Under the pieces are notes generated by a model that was not told where the DNA came from, did not search any database, and saw only the letters and a list, made by a program, of their open reading frames with translations. A DNA stretch of 64,000 bases from Ferruginibacter paludis (lineage in GTDB: Bacteria > Bacteroidota > Bacteroidia > Chitinophagales > Chitinophagaceae): NCBI RefSeq assembly GCF_030409685.1, contig NZ_JAUFQJ010000013.1, positions 1 through 64,000 of the forward strand, written 5' to 3'. This document shows, in pieces, positions 26,664-36,044 of this stretch; position 1 is the stretch's first letter, and each line of letters begins with the position of its first letter. Made by a program: the position numbers and the translations under genes.

Positions 26664-27077
26664 ATGGAGTTAATTTATACGCTGGATAATATAGAAGCCG
26701 CTGCAAGAGAGTTTACAAGCATCACCAATGCTTTTAAAGTGTTTGCGTTTGAAGGGGAGATGGGTGCAGGCAAAACTACTTTTGTACACGCTTTGTGTGA
26801 AGTTGCAGGTGTAACAGACGGTATCAGCAGCCCTACTTTTTCCATCATCAACCAATACATCACCCCCCAACGGCAGCTTATTTATCATATAGATTTATAT
26901 CGCTTAAAAAACGAGGAGGAAGCGATTCAGGCCGGTGTTGAAGATTGCCTGTATAGCGGAAATACCTGTTTTGTGGAATGGCCTCAAAAAACGCCCGGCC
27001 TATTTCCTGATGGTACATTGCACGTCGCTATTACAGCAATTGACACCAATACCAGAAAGCTGAAAATTAATTTGTAA
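26664..27077 (+). CDS. tsaE: tRNA threonylcarbamoyladenosine synthesis ATPase TsaE
   Basis: A 137-aa P-loop protein: GEMGAGKTTF (31-40), SSPTFSIINQY, YHIDLYRL and VEWPQK are TsaE motifs. It is the ATPase partner of TsaB/TsaD in making t6A37 of ANN-decoding tRNAs. The frame is open for another 38 codons upstream, but those residues are not TsaE-like and would run into copA. Followed by ald 27 bp downstream, probably co-transcribed. Confidence 0.95.
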   Translation: MELIYTLDNIEAAAREFTSITNAFKVFAFEGEMGAGKTTFVHALCEVAGVTDGISSPTFSIINQYITPQRQLIYHIDLYRLKNEEEAIQAGVEDCLYSGNTCFVEWPQKTPGLFPDGTLHVAITAIDTNTRKLKINL

Positions 27078-27104
27078 TTTGTACGCTTGAACTTGTAAAA
27101 ATTT

Positions 27105-28319
27105 ATGGCAACATCAAAACCATTTGTCTCTCCTTCTTTTAGTTATGAAACACTGGAAGAAACACTGGATATAAAACCTAAAGGGGAAGAGTTATTTATT
27201 GGCATTCCAAAAGAGACTTCTTTTAGTGAAAACCGGATTGCACTTACGCCAGAAGCTGTGGGTGTAATGGTTGCCAATGGCCATAGGGTAGTAGTGGAAA
27301 CTATGGCGGGTGAGGGTGCCAGTTATAGTGATAAAGATTATAGCGACGCAGGGGCAAAAATCGCCTATGATAAGAAAGAAGTTTTTGAATGTGACATACT
27401 CGTAAAAAGTGCGCCGGTAAGTGAAAGCGAATGCGAATTGCTGAAGCCCAATCATTACATTATTTCTCCCATTCATTTGTCTGTTATGAAACGGGAAATT
27501 TTGCAAAAAATGATGGACAAAAAAATTACTGCCTTAAGTTTCGAAAACCTTAAAGATGATAGCGGGCACAATCCCATTGTGCGCAGCATGAGCGAAATTG
27601 CAGGCAGTGCAGTAATGCTGATAGCCGGGCAGTACCTCAATAACGCCAATCATGGTAAAGGGGTGTTGGTTGGCGGTATCAGTGGTATTCCTCCAACAAA
27701 AGTGATCATTATCGGTGCTGGTATTGTTGGTGAATATGCAGCAAGAACAGCGCTGGCAATGGGTGCCAGTGTAAAGATTTTTGACAACAGTATCTACCGG
27801 CTGAAAAGGTTGCAAAATAATATTGGTGGCCGGTTGTGGACCTCAGTAATTGAACCTAAAATTTTATCCAAACAACTAAAAACCTGCGATGTTGCCGTAG
27901 GCGCCCTGAGCAGTACCGGCGGCCGTACTCCTATTGTAGTTACCGAAGAAATGGTGAGCAATATGCGGCCGGGCACAGTGATTGTTGATGTGAGTATTGA
28001 CAGGGGCGGATGTTTTGAGACCAGCGAAGTTACCACGCTGGAGAAACCTGTTTTTAGAAAGTATGACGTAATACATTATTGCGTACCCAATATCCCGAGT
28101 GGCTTTGCCCGTACGGCTTCCCAGGCAATCAGTAACGTATTGATGCCTTTGCTGCTTGAAACTGCTGATGATGGGGGCATTGACAACGTGGTGTGGTACA
28201 AAATAAATATCCGCAGCGGTATTTACATGTTTAAAGGAAGCCTTACCAATTTTTATCTAAGTGAGCGCTTTGATTTAAAATATACAGATCTCAATTTACT
28301 TATCGCCAGCCGGCGGTAA
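27105..28319 (+). CDS. ald: Alanine dehydrogenase / NAD(P) transhydrogenase-like
   Basis: A 404-aa protein of the AlaDH/PNT family: IGIPKETSFSENRIALTP, the N-terminal catalytic part ending ALSFENLKDDSGHNPIVRSMSEIAG, the Rossmann motif IIGAGIVGEYAARTA, and DVSIDRGGCFETS. Interconverts alanine and pyruvate plus ammonia with NAD. It is about 30 residues longer at the N-terminus than the classic enzyme, which is common in Bacteroidota homologues. Confidence 0.9.
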   Translation: MATSKPFVSPSFSYETLEETLDIKPKGEELFIGIPKETSFSENRIALTPEAVGVMVANGHRVVVETMAGEGASYSDKDYSDAGAKIAYDKKEVFECDILVKSAPVSESECELLKPNHYIISPIHLSVMKREILQKMMDKKITALSFENLKDDSGHNPIVRSMSEIAGSAVMLIAGQYLNNANHGKGVLVGGISGIPPTKVIIIGAGIVGEYAARTALAMGASVKIFDNSIYRLKRLQNNIGGRLWTSVIEPKILSKQLKTCDVAVGALSSTGGRTPIVVTEEMVSNMRPGTVIVDVSIDRGGCFETSEVTTLEKPVFRKYDVIHYCVPNIPSGFARTASQAISNVLMPLLLETADDGGIDNVVWYKINIRSGIYMFKGSLTNFYLSERFDLKYTDLNLLIASRR

Positions 28320-28324
28320 CAGGG

Positions 28325-28936
28325 TTACTTATAATCTGCAATAGCAATTACAACGTCACAAAAATTGTATTCCTGTAAATCGTTGCTGCTGATTATTACG
28401 AGCTTGGTTTCTGTAAAATCCCTGATAAGCCTTTGGTATAACGCAATTCCTTCAGCATCTAAATTAGTGGTGGGCTCATCTAACAATAAAACAGGGGCAT
28501 CGCAAAAGAAAGCCTGCGCCAGTTTTAGTCTTTGTTTCATGCCGCTGCTATAATAACGAATCTGTTTATTAACCGCTTTTTTTAAGCCAGCAATTTCCAG
28601 TATTTCCGCATCGGGTAAAATGAGCGGTTTAAACTGCTGATGAAAGCTTATAAATTCACCTGCGGTCATTTCTTCAATTAGTTCCAGGTAAGGAGCCGCG
28701 ATAGAAATATGTTGAAAATGGTGTTCGTTTTCCAATTGATTCTGCCGTAATGAAAAATCAATTTTTCCTTCATTATGAGAAAGTGAACCCGCAATCACCT
28801 GTAATAAAGTAGATTTACCCGAGCCATTGGATCCTGTAACAGCATATTTTTTGGTATCAGAAAACTGGTAGCTAAAATGGCGGAAAATCCATTCCCGGTT
28901 AAATCGTTTTCCAACATTGTTTAATGTGATTTGCAT
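28325..28936 (-). CDS. ABC transporter ATP-binding protein, orphan
   Basis: A 203-aa ATPase subunit with Walker A GSNGSGKST, signature YSSGMKQRLKLAQAF and Walker B LLLDEPTTNLD. The short length recalls CcmA-like or daughter ATPases. No permease gene is adjacent; it is the last gene of the lipid A group on the same strand, 54 bp after lpxA. Substrate unknown. Confidence 0.88.
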   Translation of the reverse strand: MQITLNNVGKRFNREWIFRHFSYQFSDTKKYAVTGSNGSGKSTLLQVIAGSLSHNEGKIDFSLRQNQLENEHHFQHISIAAPYLELIEEMTAGEFISFHQQFKPLILPDAEILEIAGLKKAVNKQIRYYSSGMKQRLKLAQAFFCDAPVLLLDEPTTNLDAEGIALYQRLIRDFTETKLVIISSNDLQEYNFCDVVIAIADYK

Positions 28937-28990
28937 AATGTGTATGAAGGTGCTGTTTACCAGGAGATTTTACAGATGCTGTAAAATTAA

Positions 28991-29788
28991 TTACTCGTCG
29001 TCACCGCTGCCTTTTGAGAAACGCTTTATAATACCCCTGCCACTTTCCCTTATAAAAGTCACAATTTCATCTCTTTCATCTGTTGCAGGCAATTCTTCTT
29101 CAATAAAATTGAGCGCCTGCGATGTGTTCATACTTTTATTGTAGATAATCCTGTAAATATCCAGAATTTTGTTGATGCGGTCTATAGAAAAGCCTTTACG
29201 TTTTAAGCCGATAGAATTAACACCTGCATAACTCAGTGGCGTACGGCCAGCTTTAATATAGGGGGGCACATCTTTACTAACCAATGAGCCTCCGCTAATA
29301 AAAGCATGCTGGCCTATTTGGACAAACTGGTGAATGGCACACATCCCTGCAAGAATAGAGTTATCACCCATGGTTACATGCCCCGCCATTTGTGTACTGT
29401 TGCTCATAATACAATTATTACCAACAATACAATCGTGAGCAATGTGACTATAAGCCATTATTAAGCAGTTATTGCCAACCTTGGTTGTCCAGCGGTCTTT
29501 ACTGCCCCTGTTCACTGTAACAAATTCCCGTATGGTTGTGTTGTCTCCAATTTCTACCGTGGTTTGCTCGCCCTCAAATTTAAGATCCTGTGGTATGGCA
29601 GCAATAACAGCACCTGGAAAAATGCGACAGTTTTTACCAATTCGGGCACCTTCCATTATGGTTACGTTGCTTCCAATCCAGGTACCCTCACCAATTTCAA
29701 CATTGGGATGAATAACACTGAATGGATCAATCTTTACGTTTGTTGCCAGTTTGGCGTTGGGATGAATATATGTATGCGGATGAATCAT
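28991..29788 (-). CDS. lpxA: UDP-N-acetylglucosamine acyltransferase
   Basis: First step of lipid A synthesis. A 265-aa left-handed beta-helix built of hexapeptide repeats (IHPNVEIGEGTWIGSNVTI and following), with the catalytic histidine region SHIAHDCIVGNNCIMSN and the C-terminal helical domain (GLKRKGFSIDRINKI). Lies 24 bp after the lpxC-fabZ gene in the same direction. Confidence 0.96.
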   Translation of the reverse strand: MIHPHTYIHPNAKLATNVKIDPFSVIHPNVEIGEGTWIGSNVTIMEGARIGKNCRIFPGAVIAAIPQDLKFEGEQTTVEIGDNTTIREFVTVNRGSKDRWTTKVGNNCLIMAYSHIAHDCIVGNNCIMSNSTQMAGHVTMGDNSILAGMCAIHQFVQIGQHAFISGGSLVSKDVPPYIKAGRTPLSYAGVNSIGLKRKGFSIDRINKILDIYRIIYNKSMNTSQALNFIEEELPATDERDEIVTFIRESGRGIIKRFSKGSGDDE

Positions 29789-29812
29789 GACAAAAATTGA
29801 CCTGTTGAGTAA

Positions 29813-31219
29813 TTAATTTCTTTTTACCAGCTGTGCTGTCAAATCACCTTCTGTACAAAGTTTATTTCCAACAAAAATGCTGGCTCTCATCACACAAATA
29901 CCGCGGCGAATCGGTTCAATTAATTCCATTTTTAAAATCATGGTATCTCCGGGAACCACTTTTTGTTTGAATTTACAGTTTTCAATCTTAATAAAATAAG
30001 TATCATACTGGCCTTCGGGCATGGCATTAATGCAGAGAATGCCTCCTGTTTGCGCCAAGGCTTCAATCTGTAAAACACCCGGCATTACAGGGTTTCCGGG
30101 AAAATGCCCCTGGAAAAAATATTCATTAAAGGTTACATTTTTAATACCTACAATTTGTTTATCTGTCAGCTCGATAATTTTGTCGACCAACAAAAAAGGA
30201 TAGCGGTGTGGCAATGTTTTTTCGATCTGTTGAAGAGAATATACCGGTGGTTGTGTGGGATCATAAATAGGAATGCCCTTGGTATGTTTATTCTTCTTGA
30301 TGTAGTTTTTTATCTTTTTTGCAAATTCTACATTGCTGCTGTGGCCTGGCCTGTTGGCAATAATATGCCCTTTAATGGGGTAACCAATCAGGGCAAGGTC
30401 ACCTATCACATCCAGTAATTTATGCCTGGCCGGTTCGTTGGGGAAACGCAGTTCCAGGTTATTCAGGTAGCCTTCACTTTTAACTTCTACTCTCTCACGG
30501 CCGAAAGCTTTTGCGAGCCTGGTCATTTCTTCTTTTGTTACAGGTTTATCAACCACTACAATGGCATTATTGATATCACCTCCTTTTATAAGATTATTAT
30601 CCAGCAAAGCTTCCAACTCATGTAAAAAGCAAAAGGTGCGGCAAGGTGATATCTGGCTTTGAAACTCGTGCATGCTTTTTAAACTTGCATGTTGCGTACC
30701 TAAAACCGGACTGTTAAAATCTATCAGCGTGGTTATTTTATAGTCAGTGGCAGGTAAAACAGTCATTTCCACCCGCTTTACTTCATCGTAGTAAGAAATA
30801 TTGTTATCGATCGAATACCAGGCTTTTGTAGCTTCCTGTTCCAGTATACCGCCTTCATTGATAATTTCAACAAAGGGTTCACTACTGCCATCAATGATGG
30901 GTATTTCCGGTCCGTTTATTTCAATCAGGCAATTGTCTACTCCCATACCTACCAGTGCAGCCAGAATATGCTCTACGGTGCTTATTTTTGCCTCACCCAC
31001 TTCAAGAGTTGTCCCCCTGGACGTATCGGTTACAAGGTCACAATCAGCTTTAATGATAGGCATTCCCGGCAAGTCGATTCGCTGAAACTGGTATCCAAAG
31101 CCGGCATTGGCAGGCCGGAGGGTCATATCTACATTAATACCAGTATGTAATCCTGTACCTGATATGTTGACAGCTGATAGGAGAGTATGTTGTTTATCGG
31201 GGTTGAAATGTGCATCCAT
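29813..31219 (-). CDS. lpxC/fabZ: Bifunctional UDP-3-O-acyl-GlcNAc deacetylase / 3-hydroxyacyl-ACP dehydratase
   Basis: A fusion of two enzymes, usual in Bacteroidota. The LpxC part (about 1-305) has SGTGLHTG, the zinc-ligand segment STVEHILAAL and later HKLLDVIGDL, GHIIANRPGHSSN. The FabZ part (about 320-468) has LPHRYPFLLVDKI and GHFPGNPVMPGVLQIEALAQ with the catalytic His and Glu. I start at ATG 31219: the longer frame begins with a TTG (31249) that lies inside a TACCTTTG promoter box and so is unlikely to be in the mRNA. Confidence 0.95.
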   Translation of the reverse strand: MDAHFNPDKQHTLLSAVNISGTGLHTGINVDMTLRPANAGFGYQFQRIDLPGMPIIKADCDLVTDTSRGTTLEVGEAKISTVEHILAALVGMGVDNCLIEINGPEIPIIDGSSEPFVEIINEGGILEQEATKAWYSIDNNISYYDEVKRVEMTVLPATDYKITTLIDFNSPVLGTQHASLKSMHEFQSQISPCRTFCFLHELEALLDNNLIKGGDINNAIVVVDKPVTKEEMTRLAKAFGRERVEVKSEGYLNNLELRFPNEPARHKLLDVIGDLALIGYPIKGHIIANRPGHSSNVEFAKKIKNYIKKNKHTKGIPIYDPTQPPVYSLQQIEKTLPHRYPFLLVDKIIELTDKQIVGIKNVTFNEYFFQGHFPGNPVMPGVLQIEALAQTGGILCINAMPEGQYDTYFIKIENCKFKQKVVPGDTMILKMELIEPIRRGICVMRASIFVGNKLCTEGDLTAQLVKRN

Positions 31220-31246
31220 ACGTAAACCGGTTTTTATAAATTGCGG

Positions 31247-31254
31247 CAAAGGTA
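31247..31254 (-). promoter_or_regulatory. -7 box upstream of lpxC-fabZ
   Basis: Minus strand TACCTTTG, giving a leader of about 23 nt before ATG 31219. Supports a promoter inside the lipid A cluster, after lpxD. Confidence 0.4.
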
Positions 31255-31442
31255 TTTTATTTTTGGCATCAGGCGCCGGTATATAATCGCCTTGTTCACC
31301 CGCCTCTCCCTTCTTATAGTACTAAAAAATAGTATATTTTTAAGAAGATTGTCTCCGGAACTGCCACGAATTTGGCTTTAGCTGTTTTATTAAACATACT
31401 TATAGAATTCTCGCTAAAAAATAATACAGGTAAACAGTATAT

Positions 31443-32489
31443 TCATGCCTTCTGTGTTAACAACTCTTTCACTAATTTTTCCAGTTCCTCTATTCTTTTT
31501 TCCAGTTTGGGAAGGCTTCTGATCATTGCCTGGCTTCTTAACGCTGCGGTATATTCAAAGGCTGGAGAACCAGTTACGGAGGTATTTTGATTTTTTATTG
31601 ATTTGCTAACGCCACTCTGCGCATTTATTTTGGTACCATCGGCTATCTGCAGGTGGCCAACAACGCCAGCTTGTCCACCAATCATAACGTTGTTACCAAT
31701 TTTTGTGCTGCCGCTGATACCGGCCTGGGCCGCAATTACAGAGTTGTTCCCTATTTCAACGTTGTGGGCAATTTGTAAAAGATTATCCAGTTTTGCTCCT
31801 GACTTTATAAGGGTACTGCCAATGGTAGCCCTGTCAATGGTGGTATTGGCGCCAATTTCCACATTGTCTTCAATAACCACGTTACCAATCTGAGGAACTT
31901 TGATATAAGTACCATCTGCCTGCGGTGCAAAGCCAAAGCCATCGCTGCCAATTACAGTTCCGGAATGGATTACCACATTGTTACCAATGTTGCAATGATG
32001 GTATATTTTTACACCCGGATGTATTATGGTGTTTTCACCGATGGTTACCCTGTTGCCGATATAGGCAGAGGGATAAATTTTAACCCTATTACCAATAATT
32101 GCTTTTTCGCCTATATAAGCGAACGCACCAATAAATACCTGTTCGCCTATTTTTGCAGTTGCATCAACGTAGGCGGGTTGCTGAATGCCTGTTAACTGTT
32201 GATTTTTTATTTGTTGATATTTGTCCAGCAAAGTAGCGAAAGCTGTATATGCATCCTGAACCCTTATCAATGTTGCTGATACGGGTTGTTTTAATTCCAG
32301 CGAATGATTTACGATTACGATAGAAGCTGCGGTGCTGTATAGGTATTCTTCATATTTTGGGTTGGCTAAAAAAGTCAGTTCGCCTTCAACAGCTTCTTCT
32401 ATTTTGCCGAAAAATCCTACCTGTATATTGGCGTTACCTTCAATTTTGCCATCTATCATCATGGCTATTTGTGCTGCTGAAAATTGCAT
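31443..32489 (-). CDS. lpxD: UDP-3-O-(3-hydroxyacyl)glucosamine N-acyltransferase
   Basis: Third enzyme of lipid A synthesis. 348 aa: a small N-terminal uridine-binding domain (EGELTFLANPKYEEYLYST), a long hexapeptide beta-helix (about 100-290) with the catalytic histidine in NLLQIAHNVEIGNNSVI, and a C-terminal coiled helix (RSLPKLEKRIEELEKLVKEL). Lies between the HD hydrolase gene and lpxC-fabZ. Confidence 0.96.
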   Translation of the reverse strand: MQFSAAQIAMMIDGKIEGNANIQVGFFGKIEEAVEGELTFLANPKYEEYLYSTAASIVIVNHSLELKQPVSATLIRVQDAYTAFATLLDKYQQIKNQQLTGIQQPAYVDATAKIGEQVFIGAFAYIGEKAIIGNRVKIYPSAYIGNRVTIGENTIIHPGVKIYHHCNIGNNVVIHSGTVIGSDGFGFAPQADGTYIKVPQIGNVVIEDNVEIGANTTIDRATIGSTLIKSGAKLDNLLQIAHNVEIGNNSVIAAQAGISGSTKIGNNVMIGGQAGVVGHLQIADGTKINAQSGVSKSIKNQNTSVTGSPAFEYTAALRSQAMIRSLPKLEKRIEELEKLVKELLTQKA

Positions 32490-32559
32490 AATTTTTTAAG
32501 CTTTAAGCATATAACACGAAACTTTAAAAGTGCATTGGGGAATGCCAAAAGCTACGCGG

Positions 32560-33741
32560 CTATCTTGAAAAACAAATGTAATATTTTTTAACCTTGCTCT
32601 TCATGTTTTGATTAATAAGAGCATTGTCCACTTCCGATATATCCTTCACTGAACCATCCTTAAACAAAATATGAATATGCTCATCTTCAAAATTATAAGT
32701 GTTGCTTACGGCCTCACCGGTAAACACCAGCCAACCCGCATCCACAGCATTCAAATTATATTTTTCCATTGCCATAATAGTTTTTTCGGCCACCAGGTTA
32801 GTATCAACAGGGTCACCAAAATATTTTATTTTAAGCAACTGCCTGTCAATAATCCCTTTACACAAAATGGATAATACAGCATCGCTATGTGTACACCATT
32901 CTTTTATTGCGCTCATTACATCGTAATCGTCCAGCTGGCAAAATTCTGCCAGCGTTACCGTTTCAATTGGCTCATTAATAAATTTGTTAAGCGGGGTTTT
33001 GGTAAATGCCTTTATATATTTTGCCCTCTTAATAATTTGCTGCAACATTTGCTCAGCACATAAGACAGTTTTATGCAGGTATACCTGCCAGTACATCAGC
33101 CGGCGTGCTACCAAAAATTTCTCAATGGAGTAAATCGCCTTCTCTTCTACCATCAGTTCGCCATTGTGCACCGTTAGCATTTTTATAATCCGGTCGTACC
33201 CGATTACACCCTCGCTCACGCCGCTAAAAAAGCTGTCTCTTGTTAAATAATCCATCCTGTCTACATCCAGTTGCCCGCTGATAAGCTGGTGAAGAAATTT
33301 CTTCGGGTATACATTGGTAAATATATCCATTGCAACCTGCAGCTGACCATTATATTGTTTGTTCAGGTCCTTCATCAGTAACAAAGAAATCGACTCATGG
33401 GGCATGCCTTCAATCAACACGTTTTCCAGTGCATGGCTAAATGGCCCGTGCCCCGCATCATGCAGTAATATCGCCACTTTTGCGGCCTGCTCTTCTTCCT
33501 TTGATATGTCAATACCTTTATTTTTTAATTCGTTCAGGGCGTTGCACATTAAGTGATAAGCCCCCAGTGAATGATGCAGCCTGGTATGCACAGCCCCCGG
33601 GTAAACCAGGTGTGCCATGGCCATCTGGTGTATTCTGCGAAGACGCTGATAGTACGGATGGGCAATGATTTTAAAAACCAGTTCATCATCGATGGTGATA
33701 AAACCGTACACCGGATCGTTGATTATTTTTTTTAGCTGCAT
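32560..33741 (-). CDS. HD domain phosphohydrolase
   Basis: A 393-aa protein with a dNTPase-like HD domain: RLRRIHQM, HTRLHHSLGAYHLM, ILLHDAGHGPFSHALE (the HD pair) and QLISGQLDVDRMDYLTRDS. Relatives include YdhJ-like and SAMHD1-like hydrolases; the actual substrate is unknown. First gene of the minus-strand lipid A cluster, 70 bp from lpxD, an order often seen in Bacteroidota. Confidence 0.9.
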   Translation of the reverse strand: MQLKKIINDPVYGFITIDDELVFKIIAHPYYQRLRRIHQMAMAHLVYPGAVHTRLHHSLGAYHLMCNALNELKNKGIDISKEEEQAAKVAILLHDAGHGPFSHALENVLIEGMPHESISLLLMKDLNKQYNGQLQVAMDIFTNVYPKKFLHQLISGQLDVDRMDYLTRDSFFSGVSEGVIGYDRIIKMLTVHNGELMVEEKAIYSIEKFLVARRLMYWQVYLHKTVLCAEQMLQQIIKRAKYIKAFTKTPLNKFINEPIETVTLAEFCQLDDYDVMSAIKEWCTHSDAVLSILCKGIIDRQLLKIKYFGDPVDTNLVAEKTIMAMEKYNLNAVDAGWLVFTGEAVSNTYNFEDEHIHILFKDGSVKDISEVDNALINQNMKSKVKKYYICFSR

Positions 33742-33792
33742 TACTATTTTATGGTTGGTAGTATTTTGTTAAATCTTATTTTGCATGCAGCG

Positions 33793-33800
33793 CAAAGCTA
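33793..33800 (-). promoter_or_regulatory. -7 box upstream of the HD hydrolase/lipid A cluster
   Basis: Minus strand TAGCTTTG, giving a leader of about 45 nt to the start at 33741. No clear -33 TTG at 19-21 nt. Confidence 0.35.
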
Positions 33801-34012
33801 CAAATCTGAAAGGTGAAACCATTATATTTGCTGACACACCTTATTTGTTTAACTTATTATTACAACCGTATAGATAATTTTTACATCGCTGATTTTATCT
33901 TTTTGTTCAATCGCTTATTACCCAGTGGTAATTTTCTTCAATTATAAGCTATAAATATTTTAATTGACACATTGAGATTGCTAATAACAAACAATAAACA
34001 AATAACACAATT

Positions 34013-35569
34013 ATGAGTATAGCCAAAATACTGTGGGTAGATGATGAAATTGACAGTCTGACTTCGCAAATAATGTTTTTAGAAAATAAGGGCTACGAAG
34101 TGCAAACCAAGACAAATGGTTTTGATGCCGTTGAATTTGTTAAAGAAAATATTGTAGATGTAGTATTGCTGGATGAGACTATGCCCGGCATAACTGGTTT
34201 GCAGACATTGCAGCAAATTAAGGAAGCCAACAGTAATTTGCCTGTTGTACTTATAACAAAAAACGAAGCAGAAAATTTAATGGATGAGGCTATTGGCAGC
34301 CAGATAAGTGATTACCTGATAAAGCCGGTAAACCCAAACCAGGTATGGCTTAGTTTAAAAAAACTGATTGACAATAAAAGACTGGTTGCAGAAAAAACTA
34401 CGTCAGCCTATCAGCAGGAATTCCGCAGCTTGTTTATGGCGCTGAACGATAATCCGGATTACAATGGCTGGATGGAGATTTATAAAAAACTGGTGTACTG
34501 GGAGCTGGAAATGAAGAAGAGCGACAGCCCGGAAATGCAGGAAGTTTTTCAATCGCAAAAGGCAGAAGCCAATACAGAATTTTTTAAATTCATCAGCCGC
34601 AACTACGCATCCTGGATCAATCCTAAAAATGGTAGTGCGCCGGTAATGAGTCATAATTTAATGAAATTTAAAGTGCTGCCGCATGTTGAAAAAGGTGTTC
34701 CGTTATTCTTTGTACTCATAGATAATTTGCGCTTCGATCAGTGGAAAGTAATACAACCCATCTTCGCTGAAAATTTTCGCATACAGGAAGAAGATACATT
34801 TTATTCCATCTTGCCTACCGCTACACAATATGCCCGCAATGCGATTTTTTCCGGCATGCTGCCCATTGATATTGAAAAGCAGTTTAAAGAGCAATGGAAA
34901 AATGATGATGAAGAAGGTGGCAAAAATTTGTACGAAGAAGAATTTTTTAAAGCCCAGCTGAAGCGGTTGGGTAAATCGGATTTAAAATATTCGTACACCA
35001 AAATAACCAATAATCACGACGGGCAAAAAATGGTGGAGAATATGCATAACATGATGCAAAATGACATCAATATTATTGTGTATAATTTCATCGATATGCT
35101 CAGTCATGCCCGTACGGAAATGGAAGTATTGAAAGAGCTGGCGGGGGATGAAATCAGCTACCGCAGTATTACTGAAAGCTGGTTTATACATTCGCCTCTT
35201 AACCAGGCACTGAAAAAAATCGCAGATAAAAAAGTGACTGTTATTGTTGGAACCGATCATGGAACGGTGAGGGTAAAAACGCCTGCTAAAGTAATAGGCG
35301 ACAAACAAACTACTGCCAATCTTCGTTACAAACATGGCCGCAATTTAAACTATGATGCAAAAGACGTGTTGGTGTTCAGAGACCCCAAAGAGGCGGGGCT
35401 GCCAACACCGAATGTAAATTCATCTTTCATTTTTGCCAAAGGGGATATATTTCTTTGCTACCCTAATAACTACAATCACTTTGTTAATTATTACCGCAAT
35501 ACATTTCAACATGGAGGTGTAAGCCTGGAAGAAATGATAGTGCCGATAATACGCATGACAAATAAATAG
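34013..35569 (+). CDS. porX: PorX-type response regulator with PglZ/alkaline-phosphatase-like domain
   Basis: A 518-aa protein. Receiver domain (1-125): acidic WVDDEID, phospho-acceptor D54 in VLLDETMPG, and K in YLIKPVNP. The rest is a PglZ-like phosphatase/phosphodiesterase domain: PLFFVLIDNLRFDQW, the likely catalytic Thr in SILPTATQYARNAIFSG, NFIDMLSHAR and IVGTDHGTVRV. PorX with sensor PorY controls type IX secretion in Porphyromonas. porY is not here. The presence of gldB in the same window fits a genome with T9SS/gliding functions. Confidence 0.93.
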   Translation: MSIAKILWVDDEIDSLTSQIMFLENKGYEVQTKTNGFDAVEFVKENIVDVVLLDETMPGITGLQTLQQIKEANSNLPVVLITKNEAENLMDEAIGSQISDYLIKPVNPNQVWLSLKKLIDNKRLVAEKTTSAYQQEFRSLFMALNDNPDYNGWMEIYKKLVYWELEMKKSDSPEMQEVFQSQKAEANTEFFKFISRNYASWINPKNGSAPVMSHNLMKFKVLPHVEKGVPLFFVLIDNLRFDQWKVIQPIFAENFRIQEEDTFYSILPTATQYARNAIFSGMLPIDIEKQFKEQWKNDDEEGGKNLYEEEFFKAQLKRLGKSDLKYSYTKITNNHDGQKMVENMHNMMQNDINIIVYNFIDMLSHARTEMEVLKELAGDEISYRSITESWFIHSPLNQALKKIADKKVTVIVGTDHGTVRVKTPAKVIGDKQTTANLRYKHGRNLNYDAKDVLVFRDPKEAGLPTPNVNSSFIFAKGDIFLCYPNNYNHFVNYYRNTFQHGGVSLEEMIVPIIRMTNK

Positions 35570-35711
35570 TAGACTCTTTACTGCGGTCTGACCCTCAGCG
35601 CCGACCTTGATGCACAAGACTTATAAACTTTTGTGGATAAGTAGAAACCAGCAAAACTCAATGGCTGTAGTAAATTTGCATAAACAATCTGTGCTTAAAG
35701 GCGTACTATTT

Positions 35712-35987
35712 ATGATAATAAAATTTACACAACATACGCTTGATAAAATTGAAAAAATCATCGAGGAAAGCGGTTATGTAATTCGTTACGAGAGAGGCAA
35801 TTTTCAAAGCGGTTATTGCATTTTGCAAGCTAAAAAGGTAGTGGTGTTAAATAAGTTTTTTCAAACAGAAGGTAAAATAAATACCCTGATTGATTTGTTA
35901 CCACAACTGGAGATAAATTTTGATGCCCTTACCCATGAAAGTCAAAAGCTGTATGATGAGCTGATGACAGTTGGAAATGATAAGTAA
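35712..35987 (+). CDS. Small hypothetical protein
   Basis: A 91-aa soluble protein (MIIKFTQHTLDKIEKIIEE...), with the look of a small alpha/beta fold: charged helix, RYERGNFQSGYCILQAKKVVVLNKFF strands, then a helical C-terminus. The open frame extends to 35607 but the earlier residues have no protein-like character and cross a DnaA-box-like site. I do not recognise a named family. Followed 57 bp on by the MBL hydrolase gene. Confidence 0.75.
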   Translation: MIIKFTQHTLDKIEKIIEESGYVIRYERGNFQSGYCILQAKKVVVLNKFFQTEGKINTLIDLLPQLEINFDALTHESQKLYDELMTVGNDK

Positions 35988-36032
35988 CGACCATTTTCTT
36001 TATTCTTGTATGCTTGCTTGGTTGTTATTGTC

Positions 36033-36040
36033 TATTTTTG
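36033..36040 (+). promoter_or_regulatory. -7 box 4 nt before the MBL hydrolase GTG
   Basis: TATTTTTG, then TCAC, then GTG 36045. It fixes the likely start at this GTG, because the upstream in-frame codons would lie before the transcription start. Confidence 0.45.
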
Positions 36041-36044
36041 TCAC

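Noticed and set aside
28316..28328. GTAAC/GTTAC palindrome at the convergent ends of ald and the ABC gene
   Set aside because: Two facing TAA stop codons give such a palindrome automatically; only 5 bp and no T-run.
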